A DNA stretch of 64,000 nt from JANPPS01 sp965246835 (GCA_965246835.1 CBDFFQ010000001.1:3247260-3311259); one strand, 5' to 3'. Numbered from the stretch's first letter, positions 1 through 9,065 are shown. The notes: generated by a model from the sequence alone, not told the origin. Made by a program: numbers and translations.

Positions 1-225
1 GGCCTTTGCATACGGATCGGCCTCCACGAATCCCTCCGCCGCCGCCCGATCCGCGACCTCCAGCAGCAGCAGCGTGCCGCAGGGCCGGCCGTCCAGGTCC
101 AGCATCGGACCGCTTTGCACGATATGCTTGGCATACATCGTGAGATACGCGAGGTGCACCGGGCGGGAAGCGAGCCGAAGGTCGAGGCTCCCCGGGCGGT
201 CCGTGCAGATGACGGCGAACAGCAT
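1..225 (-). CDS. YciI family protein (partial, C-terminus beyond window)
   Basis: The complement strand reads 75 codons from an ATG at 225 to the window edge with no stop. The product begins MLFAVICTDRPGSLDLR and continues with HLAYLTMYAKHI, SGPMLD and GTLLLLEVADR, the pattern of the small YciI/DGPF-like fold (about 95-100 residues in full-length members). The His in HLAYL is the position usually discussed as functional in this family. The biochemical role is unknown. It is divergent from the ccm operon that starts about 90 bp away, so the two probably share an intergenic promoter region. Confidence 0.8.
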   Translation of the reverse strand, partial: MLFAVICTDRPGSLDLRLASRPVHLAYLTMYAKHIVQSGPMLDLDGRPCGTLLLLEVADRAAAEGFVEADPYAKA

Positions 226-312
226 GGACCCGGCCCCCCTCGTTGGTTGCGCCGCACACTAAGGCAAGCGATGGTGCCTTCAAAGCGGGGGAAACGGTGC
301 TATCTTGCTGAC

Positions 313-1074
313 GTGGACGTGACCGCTCTCTCCGCGCGCCAGCCGCGCAGCCTGCACCGCTTCGCCAATCCGGGCCGCTTCCTGCGCCTGGCGGGGGCCG
401 TGCAGCCATGGTTGACCAGTGCCGCCATCGTGCTCACGGCGGTGGGGCTGGGCTGGGGCTTGTTCTTCTCGCCGTCGGACTGGCAGCAGGGTGACGCGGT
501 GCGGATGATCTACGTCCATGTGCCCTCGGCCTGGCTGGCGTCGGCCGGATATCTGTCGCTGGTGGTCGCTTCGCTGTCGTCGCTGATCTGGCGGCATCCG
601 CTGGCGGATCTGGCGGCGGTGGAGATCGGGCCCGTGGGCGCCGGGTTCACGGCGCTGTGCCTCGCGACGGGCTCATTGTGGGGCAAGCCGATGTGGGGCG
701 CCTGGTGGGTGTGGGATGCGCGGCTCACATCGGTGCTGGTGCTGTTTTTCCTCTATATCGGGCATGTCGCGCTGGTGCGCGCGTTCGACGATCCGGTGCG
801 CGGCTATCGTGCGGGCGCCATCCTGGCGCTGATCGGCGCGGTGAACTTGCCGGTCATAAAATTCAGCGTCGATTGGTGGAACACGCTGCATCAGCCCAGC
901 ACGATCACGCTCACCAGCGCGCCTGGCATGCATGTGGGGATGCTGTGGCCGCTGCTGATCTCCGCCGTCGGGTTCTCACTGGTGTTCGCCGCGATCGTCG
1001 TGGCCCGGCTGCGGGCGGCCGTCATGGAGCGGCGCATCCGTGGCCTGCTGATGAACCAGGCGGAGCGGGCATGA
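313..1074 (+). CDS. ccmC: Heme exporter/chaperone membrane protein CcmC
   Basis: CcmC binds heme in the membrane and presents it to CcmE during cytochrome c maturation. The product has six hydrophobic segments. The tryptophan-rich WD motif WGAWWVWDARLT lies around residues 128-139, with flanking HVPSAW (about residue 67) and WWNTLHQPS (about residue 190), which supply the conserved His residues. The start is uncertain: GTG 313 gives 253 aa, matching the family (about 245), and ATG 271 gives 267 aa; neither has a strong ribosome-binding site. The stop overlaps the ccmD start (ATGA). It is the first gene of the ccm cluster here; ccmA and ccmB are not upstream. Confidence 0.93.
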   Translation: MDVTALSARQPRSLHRFANPGRFLRLAGAVQPWLTSAAIVLTAVGLGWGLFFSPSDWQQGDAVRMIYVHVPSAWLASAGYLSLVVASLSSLIWRHPLADLAAVEIGPVGAGFTALCLATGSLWGKPMWGAWWVWDARLTSVLVLFFLYIGHVALVRAFDDPVRGYRAGAILALIGAVNLPVIKFSVDWWNTLHQPSTITLTSAPGMHVGMLWPLLISAVGFSLVFAAIVVARLRAAVMERRIRGLLMNQAERA

Positions 1075-1208
1075 CGCATCTGCCCTACATCGTGGCGGTG
1101 TATGCGCTGGGGCTCGGCATCCCGGTGGCGTTCGGGCTTGGGGCGTGGCGCCGGCTTGGCTTGGCACGGCGGCGGCTCGCCGCACTCGATCCGCGAGGGC
1201 CGCGATGA
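1071..1208 (+). CDS. ccmD: Heme exporter protein CcmD
   Basis: This 45-residue protein has one membrane segment (about residues 5-25) followed by a basic tail with GAWRRLGLARRR, the usual form of CcmD. CcmD is the small subunit that helps release heme-loaded CcmE from the CcmABC complex. Its ATG overlaps the ccmC stop and its TGA overlaps the ccmE start, so all three are translationally coupled. Size, topology and position support the call; sequence conservation in CcmD is always weak. Confidence 0.85.
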   Translation: MTHLPYIVAVYALGLGIPVAFGLGAWRRLGLARRRLAALDPRGPR

Positions 1209-1726
1209 CACGGAAGAAGCGGCGCATGGTGGTGGTGGCGGCCTGCGCGCTGGGCCTGGGCTCGGCGGCGGCGCTGGGGCTCGCGGCGTTCGGTGACAAC
1301 ATGGTGTTCTTCGTGGCGCCGTCCGACATCGCGGCGCACATGGCGGGGCCCGGCGCCGCGGCCCCGGGGCGGACGTTGCGGCTGGGCGGCTTGGTGGAGG
1401 CTGGCAGCGTACAGCGCATCCAGGAGCATGGCACCCCGGTCGCACATTTCCGCATCACAGACGGCCGCGCCGCGATCGACGTGACCTATGCCGGCATCCT
1501 GCCGGACCTGTTCCGCGAGGGGCAGGGCGCGGTGACGCTCGGCACCTTGCTGCCCGACGGCTCCTTCCGGGCGCAGGAGGTGCTGGCCAAGCATGACGAA
1601 ACATATATGCCGAAAGACGTGGCGGAGGCGCTGAAGCGCAACGGCCAGTGGCGTCCGGAGGATGGTCCGCCACCGCCGGCCGCGACATGGAACACGCTGG
1701 CGACGCCGGCCAAGGCAGGATCATGA
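1205..1726 (+). CDS. ccmE: Periplasmic heme chaperone CcmE
   Basis: The product is 173 aa with an N-terminal signal anchor (about residues 8-29) and an OB-fold periplasmic domain. CcmE binds heme covalently through the His in the motif LAKHDETY, here H130, with the conserved Tyr at 134. From there heme goes to the CcmFHI ligation complex. The starting ATG overlaps the ccmD stop; the end overlaps the ccmF ATG by four bases. Nothing is missing from the family pattern. Confidence 0.95.
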   Translation: MTRKKRRMVVVAACALGLGSAAALGLAAFGDNMVFFVAPSDIAAHMAGPGAAAPGRTLRLGGLVEAGSVQRIQEHGTPVAHFRITDGRAAIDVTYAGILPDLFREGQGAVTLGTLLPDGSFRAQEVLAKHDETYMPKDVAEALKRNGQWRPEDGPPPPAATWNTLATPAKAGS

Positions 1727-3690
1727 TTCCAGAACTCGGCCACTTCGCGCTGGCGCTCGCCTGTGCTTTGGCGCTCGCGCAAACGATCATTCCGCTCTGG
1801 GGTGCCTATCGAAATGACAGCCGGCTGATGGCGGCGGCACCGGCCTTGGCGTTGGGGCAGCTGCTTGCGCTGGGCACGGCTGCGGGGGCGCTGGTGGCGG
1901 CCAGTGTGGGTGACGATTTCACTGTGCTGAACGTGGCGGAGAACAGCCACACGCTGAAGCCGTTGCTGTATAAGATCACGGGTTCGTGGGGCAATCACGA
2001 GGGGTCGATCCTGCTCTGGGGATTGATCCTGGCGCTATGTGGCGGGGCCGTCGCGGCGTTCGGGCGCAATCTGCCATCGGCGTTGCGGGCCCGGGTGATC
2101 GGGGTGCTCGGCGGCAGCTCGGTGGGGTTCCTGCTGTTCGCGCTACTGGCGTCCAACCCATTCAACCGCATCTGGCCGCCGCCGCTGGATGGCCGGGACA
2201 TGAACCCGTTGCTGCAGGACCCCGGCCTCGCGTTCCATCCGCCCATCCTCTACGCCGGGTATGTGGGCTTCGCGGTGCCGTTCGCCTTCGCGGTGGCGGC
2301 GCTGTTGGAGGGGCGGATCGACGCGTCCTGGGGCCGCTGGGTCCGCCCATGGACGCTCGCGAGCTGGTGCCTGCTGACCTCCGGGATCGCGCTCGGCTCC
2401 TGGTGGGCGTATTACGAGTTGGGCTGGGGCGGGTTCTGGTTCTGGGACCCCGTGGAGAATGCCTCGCTGCTGCCGTGGCTCACGGGCACCGCGCTGCTGC
2501 ATTCCGCGATCGTGGTGGAGAAGCGGGAGGCGCTCAAGATCTGGACGGTGCTGCTGGCGATCGGGACGTTCTCCCTGTCGTTGTCGGGCACGTTCCTGGT
2601 GCGGTCGGGCATCCTCAATTCCGTGCATTCGTTCGCCAATGACCCGACGCGCGGCGTGTTCATCCTGGCGTTGCTGGGCATCGTGATCGGGGGCTCGCTG
2701 CTGCTGTTCGCGTTCCGGGCGCCGGTGCTGGCGCCGGGGGGGCTGTTCGCGCCGGTGTCGCGGGAAGGGGCGCTGGTGCTCAACAATATCTTGCTCTGTT
2801 CGATCGCGGCGGTGGTGATCACGGGCACGCTCTATCCGCTGGTCGCGGACCTCGTGTTCGGGTCGAAGATTTCCGTGGGGGCGCCGTTTTTCAACGCGAC
2901 CGTGCTGCCACTGGCGGCGCCGATCTTCTTTGCCATGGTCGTGGCGCCGGGCATGGCTTGGAAGCGCGCGCAGATCGGCCCGGCACTGGTGCGGCTCTGG
3001 TGGGCGGCGATCGCGGCGCTGGCCGTGGGGCTCGTGACCTCGATGGGCGCCGCACACGGCTTGGCGGCGCTGGCATTCGCGGCGGCGGCGTGGCTGATCG
3101 TGGGCTCGCTGGCCGAGATCGTCGAGCGCATCAGGCTGTTCCGTATCCCGGTGCGGGATAGCTGGGCGCGGCTGCGTGGGCTGCGGCTCGCCACGTTCGG
3201 CACCACGCTGGGCCATGCCGGCATGGGCGTGCTGGTCGCGGGCGTCGCCGGCATGTCATTCGCAACACAGCGTGTGGTGCTGCTGCAGCCGGGCCAGTCC
3301 GCCGACAGCGCCGGCTATACCTGGACGCTGGAGAGCTTGCGGGACGAAACCGGCTCGAACTACGCGGAGCGGGTGGCCCGGCTCCGCGTGTCGCGCAATG
3401 GGACCGAGATCGCTCTGCTGGAACCGTCGCGCCGGTCCTTTCCGGTGCAGCGGATGACCACGACGGAGGCCGCGATCCACACCACAGGGTTCGCCGACAT
3501 CTACGGCGTTTTGGGTGAGGAGCGGGATGGCGGCGCCGTCATGCGGCTGCATTACAACCCGATGGCGCCGTGGATCTGGTTCGGCGCGCTGATCATGGCG
3601 GCGGGTGGGTTGCTGTCGTTGCTGGACCGCCGGGCGCGGGTGGGTGCGCCGGCGAAGGCGCGGGTGCGGCCGGGCGCCGCGGTGGCCTGA
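1723..3690 (+). CDS. ccmF: Cytochrome c heme lyase subunit CcmF
   Basis: CcmF is the large polytopic membrane protein that ligates heme to apocytochrome c together with CcmH/CcmI. The product is 655 aa, normal for the family, with about 14-15 hydrophobic segments. The WD domain GWGGFWFWDPVENAS is at about residues 234-248, and WGNHEGSILLW lies near residue 90. ATG 1723 is chosen because it follows AAGGCAGG and overlaps the ccmE stop. The periplasmic domain before the last membrane segment (about residues 525-620) is intact. Confidence 0.96.
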   Translation: MIPELGHFALALACALALAQTIIPLWGAYRNDSRLMAAAPALALGQLLALGTAAGALVAASVGDDFTVLNVAENSHTLKPLLYKITGSWGNHEGSILLWGLILALCGGAVAAFGRNLPSALRARVIGVLGGSSVGFLLFALLASNPFNRIWPPPLDGRDMNPLLQDPGLAFHPPILYAGYVGFAVPFAFAVAALLEGRIDASWGRWVRPWTLASWCLLTSGIALGSWWAYYELGWGGFWFWDPVENASLLPWLTGTALLHSAIVVEKREALKIWTVLLAIGTFSLSLSGTFLVRSGILNSVHSFANDPTRGVFILALLGIVIGGSLLLFAFRAPVLAPGGLFAPVSREGALVLNNILLCSIAAVVITGTLYPLVADLVFGSKISVGAPFFNATVLPLAAPIFFAMVVAPGMAWKRAQIGPALVRLWWAAIAALAVGLVTSMGAAHGLAALAFAAAAWLIVGSLAEIVERIRLFRIPVRDSWARLRGLRLATFGTTLGHAGMGVLVAGVAGMSFATQRVVLLQPGQSADSAGYTWTLESLRDETGSNYAERVARLRVSRNGTEIALLEPSRRSFPVQRMTTTEAAIHTTGFADIYGVLGEERDGGAVMRLHYNPMAPWIWFGALIMAAGGLLSLLDRRARVGAPAKARVRPGAAVA

Positions 3691-3691
3691 C

Positions 3692-4225
3692 ATGGATCGC
3701 CGCCGGGTCTTGTTGTTGGCGCCGTTCGGCGTGGCCGTTGTGGCCGGCGCCGGGTTCTTCTCCGTGCTGGGGCGCATGCGGTCCGGCAAGTTCGACCCGC
3801 ATGACGTGCCGAGCCAGTTGATCGACAAGCCCTTGCCGGCCTTTTCCCTACCGGGGTTCGGCAGCACCGATGTGGCCTCGTTCGGCCGCCCGGTGCTGCT
3901 GAACTTCTTCGCCAGCTGGTGCGTGCCGTGCGTGATCGAGCATCCCTCGTTGATGTCGCTCTCGCGGGAAGGCGTGTCGGTGTGGGGCATCGCCTATAAG
4001 GATACCGAGGCCGCGTCCCAGGCGTTCATCGCCAAGCACGGCAATCCCTATGGCCGTGTGGCGCGGGATGCGCCGGGCCAGGTGGCGATCGATTTCGGCG
4101 TCTATGGCGTGCCGGAGAGCTATCTGGTGGATCGGACGGGCGTGGTGCGCTGGCGCTACGCCGGGCCGATCACACCGGAGATCGTGGACGAGCAGCTGCA
4201 CCCGATGCTACGGCGGCTCGCATGA
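3692..4225 (+). CDS. ccmG: Thiol:disulfide interchange protein CcmG/DsbE
   Basis: The product is a 177-aa membrane-anchored thioredoxin-fold protein. After an N-terminal anchor (about residues 5-25) comes the redox motif WCVPC with cysteines 77 and 80, followed by the cis-Pro loop in GVYGVPESYLVD. CcmG keeps apocytochrome CXXCH cysteines reduced for heme attachment. The ATG is one base after the ccmF stop, and the end overlaps the ccmH ATG. Confidence 0.95.
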   Translation: MDRRRVLLLAPFGVAVVAGAGFFSVLGRMRSGKFDPHDVPSQLIDKPLPAFSLPGFGSTDVASFGRPVLLNFFASWCVPCVIEHPSLMSLSREGVSVWGIAYKDTEAASQAFIAKHGNPYGRVARDAPGQVAIDFGVYGVPESYLVDRTGVVRWRYAGPITPEIVDEQLHPMLRRLA

Positions 4226-4665
4226 TCATTCGCGTCATGGTGCTCGTCATGCTGTGTCTGCCAGCCTGGGCGGTGAGCGACCCTGCCGAGATGCTCCCTG
4301 ACCCGGTGCAAGAGGCTCGTGCCGAGGCCCTGGGCCGCCAGCTCCGCTGCCTCGTGTGCCAGAACGAGAGTATTGAGGACAGCAACGCCGACCTCGCCCG
4401 CGATCTGCGCCGCCTGGTGCGCCAGCAGATTGCGGCCGGCGCCACGGATGAGGCCGCGACGTCGTGGCTGGTGGCGCGGTATGGCGACTTCGTGCGGTTG
4501 CGCCCGCCGGTGAACGGGCTGACGGCCGTGCTGTGGGGCTCCCCGGTGCTGGCGGTGCTGGCCGGGCTCGGCTTCGCGTTCTGGTCCCGCCGGCGCGCTC
4601 CGGCCGGGGCGGCCCCGCTGTCCGAGGCCGAGCGGGCGCAACTGGCCGATCTCACGCGCCGATGA
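4222..4665 (+). CDS. ccmH: Cytochrome c-type biogenesis protein CcmH (CycL)
   Basis: This 147-aa protein has a cleavable signal peptide (about residues 1-18), the redox motif LRCLVCQN with C43 and C46, and a C-terminal membrane segment (about residues 98-122). CcmH acts with CcmG in reducing apocytochrome c and with CcmF/CcmI in heme ligation. It is the short form without the TPR part, which is supplied by the next gene. It overlaps its neighbours by four bases on both sides. Confidence 0.93.
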   Translation: MIIRVMVLVMLCLPAWAVSDPAEMLPDPVQEARAEALGRQLRCLVCQNESIEDSNADLARDLRRLVRQQIAAGATDEAATSWLVARYGDFVRLRPPVNGLTAVLWGSPVLAVLAGLGFAFWSRRRAPAGAAPLSEAERAQLADLTRR

Positions 4666-5372
4666 TCTGGCTGGCGTTGGTCTTGCTGATGGCGACCGCC
4701 CTGGCGCCCCTCGTTTGGGTGCTGCGGCGGGATACGGGCACGCGCGGCGGGCGGGACCCGGCGCTCGAGCTGCATCGCACACAGCTCCTGGAACTCGACC
4801 GCGACCGCGACGAGGGCCGCATCCTGCCGGCCGAGCACGCGACGGCGGTGCTGGAGGTGCAGCGGCGCCTGCTGGCCGTGGCGGCGGGGCAGGACCGGCC
4901 GGTGCGCACCGGGTCCCGCGCGCCGTTGCTGGCGGCACTGGTGGCGGTCCCGGTCGCCGGCTTGCTGCTCTACGCCATCAACGGGCAGCCCGGCATCCCG
5001 ACCCTGGCCGGCGACACCGCCGCGCTCGCCGGTCTGCAGCGCCAGGCGGAGGAGGCGGCGCTGATCCAGCAGCTGCGCGAACGGCTGGCGACCTTGGACC
5101 CTAGGAGCGACCAGGCGCGGCAGGGCTACGTGTTGCTGGGCAATGTGGAGGACACCCGCGGCAACTACGCAGCCGCGGCGGAGGCCTGGCGCACGGCGCT
5201 CACGGCCAAGTTCGACGCGACGCTCGCGGCCCGTACCGCGGAGGCGATGAGCCAGGCGGAGGGGCGCGTCACGCCATCGAGCGCCGCGCTGTTCCGCCGG
5301 GCACTGGCGGCGGCGCCGGCGGATGCGCCGTGGCGGGGCGCGGTGGAGCAGCGTCTGGCGACGGCGCCGTAA
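4662..5372 (+). CDS. ccmI: Cytochrome c biogenesis protein CcmI (CycH), TPR protein
   Basis: The product is 236 aa. It begins with a membrane segment MIWLALVLLMATALAPLVWV, followed by a cytoplasmic coiled-coil-like stretch rich in Arg/Glu (LELDRDRDEGRI, a CcmI hallmark), and a second membrane segment near residues 85-105. A TPR region follows (QGYVLLGNVEDTRGNYAAAA). CcmI is the apocytochrome chaperone of the heme ligation complex. It is shorter than many CcmI proteins, mainly in the periplasmic TPR part. It is the last gene of the operon; the downstream gene is convergent. Confidence 0.85.
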   Translation: MIWLALVLLMATALAPLVWVLRRDTGTRGGRDPALELHRTQLLELDRDRDEGRILPAEHATAVLEVQRRLLAVAAGQDRPVRTGSRAPLLAALVAVPVAGLLLYAINGQPGIPTLAGDTAALAGLQRQAEEAALIQQLRERLATLDPRSDQARQGYVLLGNVEDTRGNYAAAAEAWRTALTAKFDATLAARTAEAMSQAEGRVTPSSAALFRRALAAAPADAPWRGAVEQRLATAP

Positions 5373-5388
5373 GCCCGCGCGGGATTAC
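5369..5388. terminator. Palindrome between convergent ccmI and aminotransferase genes
   Basis: Bases 5369-5378 (GTAAGCCCGC) and 5379-5388 (GCGGGATTAC) form a near-perfect palindrome with one mismatch, spanning the stop codons of both convergent genes. Position suggests a shared bidirectional transcription end. There is no T-tract on either side, so the call is weak. Confidence 0.3.
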
Positions 5389-6533
5389 CGGAATTGCTCC
5401 AGCCGATCTGCCAACTGGCCAATCCCCACCTGATCCGTGTTGGCGAACGCGATCCGCACATGCCGCTCCTGCCCCGGCCCGAACGCGCTGCCGGGCAGGC
5501 ACACGGCGCCCAGCTCCGCCCCCATCCGCTCTGCCACCGCGGCACTCGCCACCCCCTCGAACGGGTGCCGCACATACGCGAAATAGGAGCCGAGGGACTC
5601 CACGCGCCACTCCGGCAGGCGCTGGAAGGCGGCGCGGACAGTGTCGGCACGGTCGTTGATGAGGGCGCGGTTGCCGGCGCGCCACTCCGCGAGCGCGCCG
5701 ATGCCCCAGGTGATGGCGGCCTGGGTGCCGCGATGGGGGCAGATATGCAGGCTGTCCAGGATCTTGGTGAGCTGCCCCGCGACCGGCTCTCCCGCCGTGA
5801 CCGCGCCCAGCCGATGGCCGGGCACGCAATACGCCTTGGAGAAGCTGTACAGCCCGATCAGGTGGTCCGCCCAGTCCGGATCATCGAACAGTTCGTGCGC
5901 ACGCTCCTGGCCCGCCGGCAGGAAGTCGCGATACGTCTCGTCCAAAATCAGGAACAGGTTCCGGCGGCGGCACAGCGCAAGGAACGCCGCGATCACCGAG
6001 GGCGGATAGACGGCACCGGTCGGGTTGTTGGGGGTGATCAGCACGATGGCGCGGGTGCGATCGTCGATCAGTGTCTCGGCTTCGGCCGGGTCGGGCACGA
6101 AGCCGTGTTCGGCGTGGCAAGGCAGGGGCCGCGGTTCGATGCCCAGCATCTGGCAGCTTTGCTGATGATTCCAGAACCACGGTGTGGGCAGCAACACGCT
6201 TTCACCCGCCTGCGCGATCGCGAGGAGTGTCGCGAAGAAGGCCTGGTTGCACCCGGCGGTGATCACGACCTCATCGGGCGTCACGCCACGCTGCGCCGCA
6301 TACGCCTCCCGCAGCGGCAGGTCCCCATTGATCAGGCCATACCGGGCCATCGCCGGATCGCTGGCCGCCGCGGCGGCGTGGGCCAACAAGTCCGGATGCG
6401 GCGCATAGCCCGGCACCGCCTGACACAGATCCAGCAACGGGCCATGCGCCCCCTCATAGCGCCGCGCCCAGGCATGGGCCTCCAGAATGGGCGGGGCGTC
6501 GATACGGGCAACGAGCGGATTTAGAGCGGGCAT
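5385..6533 (-). CDS. PLP-dependent aminotransferase, class I/II fold
   Basis: The product is 382 aa. It contains the fold-type I aminotransferase landmarks: the glycine-rich AGCNQAFF, the substrate/cofactor loop TPNNPTGAVYPP, the cofactor-pyridine Asp in LDETYRDF, and the Schiff-base lysine in SFSKAYCVPGHRLG (about K232). The terminal Arg motif is in ERHVRIAFAN. ATG 6533 is chosen because the sequence MPALNPLVARI starts the recognisable fold; a longer reading frame upstream exists. The substrate cannot be told from sequence. It is divergent from the aldehyde dehydrogenase gene, with a 70-bp intergenic region. Confidence 0.88.
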   Translation of the reverse strand: MPALNPLVARIDAPPILEAHAWARRYEGAHGPLLDLCQAVPGYAPHPDLLAHAAAAASDPAMARYGLINGDLPLREAYAAQRGVTPDEVVITAGCNQAFFATLLAIAQAGESVLLPTPWFWNHQQSCQMLGIEPRPLPCHAEHGFVPDPAEAETLIDDRTRAIVLITPNNPTGAVYPPSVIAAFLALCRRRNLFLILDETYRDFLPAGQERAHELFDDPDWADHLIGLYSFSKAYCVPGHRLGAVTAGEPVAGQLTKILDSLHICPHRGTQAAITWGIGALAEWRAGNRALINDRADTVRAAFQRLPEWRVESLGSYFAYVRHPFEGVASAAVAERMGAELGAVCLPGSAFGPGQERHVRIAFANTDQVGIGQLADRLEQFR

Positions 6534-6603
6534 ACGCGTAGTTGTTGGCTCGACCCTTGGCGCGTCAATGCGTAGGCTGCACACCAATCAGGGAGGACAG
6601 CCA

Positions 6604-8037
6604 ATGTATCCGGATGTGCAGCTGCACCTGAACGGCGCATGGACCGCGGCGCAGGCGGGCAAGACCCTCGATGTGCCGAACCCCGCGACCGGCGAGAGCA
6701 ACGGCCGCGTCGCCCATGCCGAGCAGGCGGACCTCGATATTGCGCTGGAAGCGACGGTGCGCGGGTTCGCCACGTGGCGCCGTGTGTCGGCCTTCGATCG
6801 GTCGAAGCTGCTACGGAAAGCGGCCGACCTGCTGCGGTCCCGTGCCGATGACATCGCCCGGCTCATGACGCTCGAGCAAGGCAAGCCGCTCGCCGAGGCG
6901 CGCATGGAGACGGTGGCCGGCGCCGACATTATCGATTGGTTCGCGGAGGAGGCGCGCCGCACCTATGGCCGCGTGATCCCTGCGCGGGCGGAGGGTATCT
7001 ATCAGCTCAGCTTGCGGGAGCCTGTGGGGCCCGTGGCGGCGTTCACGCCCTGGAACTTCCCGATCAACCAAGCCAATCGCAAGATTGCCATCGCGCTGGC
7101 GGCGGGCTGCTCGATCATCGTGAAGGGGCCGGAGGAGACGCCGGCCTCCTGCGCGGCGCTGGTGCAGTGCTACGTGGATGCCGGGTTGCCGCCCGGCGTG
7201 CTGCAGCTCGTGTTCGGCGTGCCGGCGGAAATCTCCGAGTACCTGATTCCGCATCCGGCGATCCGAAAGATTTCGTTCACGGGATCGACAGCGGTCGGCA
7301 AGCAGCTCTCGGCGTTGGCGGGCGCCCACATGAAGCGGGTCACGATGGAGCTGGGCGGCCATGCCCCGGCGATCGTGTTCAACGACGCCGACATCCCGGC
7401 CGCGACCAAGCATCTGGCCGGTGCCAAGTTCCGCAACGCCGGCCAGGTTTGCGTGAGCCCGACGCGGTTCCTGGTGCAGGAAGACGTGTTCGACCAGTTC
7501 GTGGACGGCTTCGCCAAGGCCGCGGCGGCGCTGAAAGTCGGCAATGGGATGGAGCCCGGCACCCAGATGGGGCCGCTCGCGAACCCCCGCCGGGTCGCGG
7601 CGATGGAGAGCCTGATTGCCGATGCCGTGCACCATGGCGCCGAGGTGCGCACGGGCGGCAAGCGCATCGGCAACACGGGCAATTTTTTCGAACCCACCGT
7701 GCTGACGGGGGTGCACGCCGAGATGCGGGTGATGAACGAGGAACCGTTCGGCCCGCTCGCGGTCATGGCGCCGTTCAAGCATTTCGACGAGGCGGTGGCG
7801 GAGGCGAACCGGCTACCCTACGGCCTCGCGAGCTACGCCTTCACCCGCTCCGCCAAGACGGCCGGGGCAATCGGGGCGGCGGTGGAGGCGGGGATGATGA
7901 CCATCAACCATATCGGGCTCGCGCTGCCGGAGGTGCCGTTCGGCGGCGTGAAGGAGAGCGGGTATGGCTCCGAAGGCGGGGCCGAGGCGATCGAGGGCTA
8001 TCTCAGCACAAAGTTCATCACGCAGGCGGGGGCATGA
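6604..8037 (+). CDS. NAD(P)-dependent aldehyde dehydrogenase, succinate-semialdehyde dehydrogenase-like
   Basis: The product is a 477-aa ALDH-superfamily enzyme that oxidises an aldehyde to an acid with NAD(P). Seen in the sequence are the cofactor motif FTPWNFPINQ, the Rossmann-loop FTGSTAVGK, the general-base Glu in ELGGHAP (E249) and the catalytic Cys in AGQVCVSPTRF (C283). The C-terminal EEPFGPLA and PFGGVKESGYG motifs are present. The overall pattern is closest to the GabD/succinate-semialdehyde group, but substrate is an inference. The start is set by GGAGGA at 6592-6597. The stop overlaps the start of the next gene, so the pair is co-translated. Confidence 0.9.
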   Translation: MYPDVQLHLNGAWTAAQAGKTLDVPNPATGESNGRVAHAEQADLDIALEATVRGFATWRRVSAFDRSKLLRKAADLLRSRADDIARLMTLEQGKPLAEARMETVAGADIIDWFAEEARRTYGRVIPARAEGIYQLSLREPVGPVAAFTPWNFPINQANRKIAIALAAGCSIIVKGPEETPASCAALVQCYVDAGLPPGVLQLVFGVPAEISEYLIPHPAIRKISFTGSTAVGKQLSALAGAHMKRVTMELGGHAPAIVFNDADIPAATKHLAGAKFRNAGQVCVSPTRFLVQEDVFDQFVDGFAKAAAALKVGNGMEPGTQMGPLANPRRVAAMESLIADAVHHGAEVRTGGKRIGNTGNFFEPTVLTGVHAEMRVMNEEPFGPLAVMAPFKHFDEAVAEANRLPYGLASYAFTRSAKTAGAIGAAVEAGMMTINHIGLALPEVPFGGVKESGYGSEGGAEAIEGYLSTKFITQAGA

Positions 8038-9065
8038 TGCGCACCATCGGGCTGATGACGGCGCTGTTGCTGACGGGCGCGGCGCAGGCGGAGCTCTACA
8101 CCACGGGACCGGCTTATGTGCTGCCCAGCAGCGATACCGGCTGGGACTACATCACGTTCGATGCCACGACCGGCCGTTTGTTCATCGCCCGGCGCAAGGA
8201 TGGGCTGACGGTGTTCGACACGCGGACCGGGACGGTGGTGGGCCAGGTGGAGGACAGCCTCGGCGCCAATGGGGTGCTGCTGGTGCCGGGCCAGACGCGG
8301 GCGTTCGTGGCGATGACGGACGGCACGATGCTGAGCTTCGACACTGCGACGTTAAAGCGGATCGACCGCATCAAGCTGGATGACGGGGACCTGAACCAGG
8401 GCTTCTATGAGCCCACGACGCAGCGCGTGCACATGGTGGTGGGCGCGCGTCCGGACCGCACGACCTGGATTTCGGTGGATGCCAAGACGGGCCAGGTGCT
8501 GGGCCGCACCGTGTTCGACAGCAAGAAGATGGATGACCCGGCCGCCGACGGCGCCGGCACGATCTATGCCCCCATGCGGGACAAGAACGTGCTGAACCGG
8601 ATGAGTGCCGCCGACCTGTCGATCCAAGCCACTTGGCCGCTCGGCCCCTGCGTGCAGCCCGTGGCCGTCGAATACGACCACGCCGCGCATCGCGTGCTGA
8701 TCGCCTGCCGCGGGGATAAGCCGGTGTTCATCGCACTCGACCCGGCGGATGGCCGCATCGTCGCCACGCTGCCGATCGGGCGCGGAGTGGACGGCATGGT
8801 GCATGATGTGGCCGGGGGGCTGCTGATCACGGCGGGGGGCGTGGATGGGACGATGAGCGTGATCAAGCAATCGGGGCCGGATGCCTATGCGCTGGTGGAG
8901 ACAATCACCACGCGGCCGATGGCGCGGGTGCTGGCGTTGGATGCGGAGCGGCGGCTGTGGACGGTGGCGGCGGGGTACTCGCAGGCGATCGGGGCGGATG
9001 GAAAGGCCGGGCCCGTGGCCTACCATCGCGATAGCTTTGCCGTCCTGTCCTATCTCCGCCGATGA
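8034..9065 (+). CDS. Secreted YncE/YVTN-type beta-propeller protein
   Basis: The product is 343 aa with a signal peptide (cleavage probably after GAAQA, about residue 19). Repeated blades carry FDTRTGTVVGQVED, FDTATLKRIDRI, VDAKTGQVLGRT and LDPADGRIVATLP, typical of YncE/YVTN propellers found in periplasmic proteins. No catalytic motif is visible. ATG 8034 overlaps the aldehyde dehydrogenase stop; a second ATG at 8037 is equally possible. The role is unknown; coupling to the dehydrogenase suggests a related periplasmic function. Confidence 0.75.
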   Translation: MMRTIGLMTALLLTGAAQAELYTTGPAYVLPSSDTGWDYITFDATTGRLFIARRKDGLTVFDTRTGTVVGQVEDSLGANGVLLVPGQTRAFVAMTDGTMLSFDTATLKRIDRIKLDDGDLNQGFYEPTTQRVHMVVGARPDRTTWISVDAKTGQVLGRTVFDSKKMDDPAADGAGTIYAPMRDKNVLNRMSAADLSIQATWPLGPCVQPVAVEYDHAAHRVLIACRGDKPVFIALDPADGRIVATLPIGRGVDGMVHDVAGGLLITAGGVDGTMSVIKQSGPDAYALVETITTRPMARVLALDAERRLWTVAAGYSQAIGADGKAGPVAYHRDSFAVLSYLRR

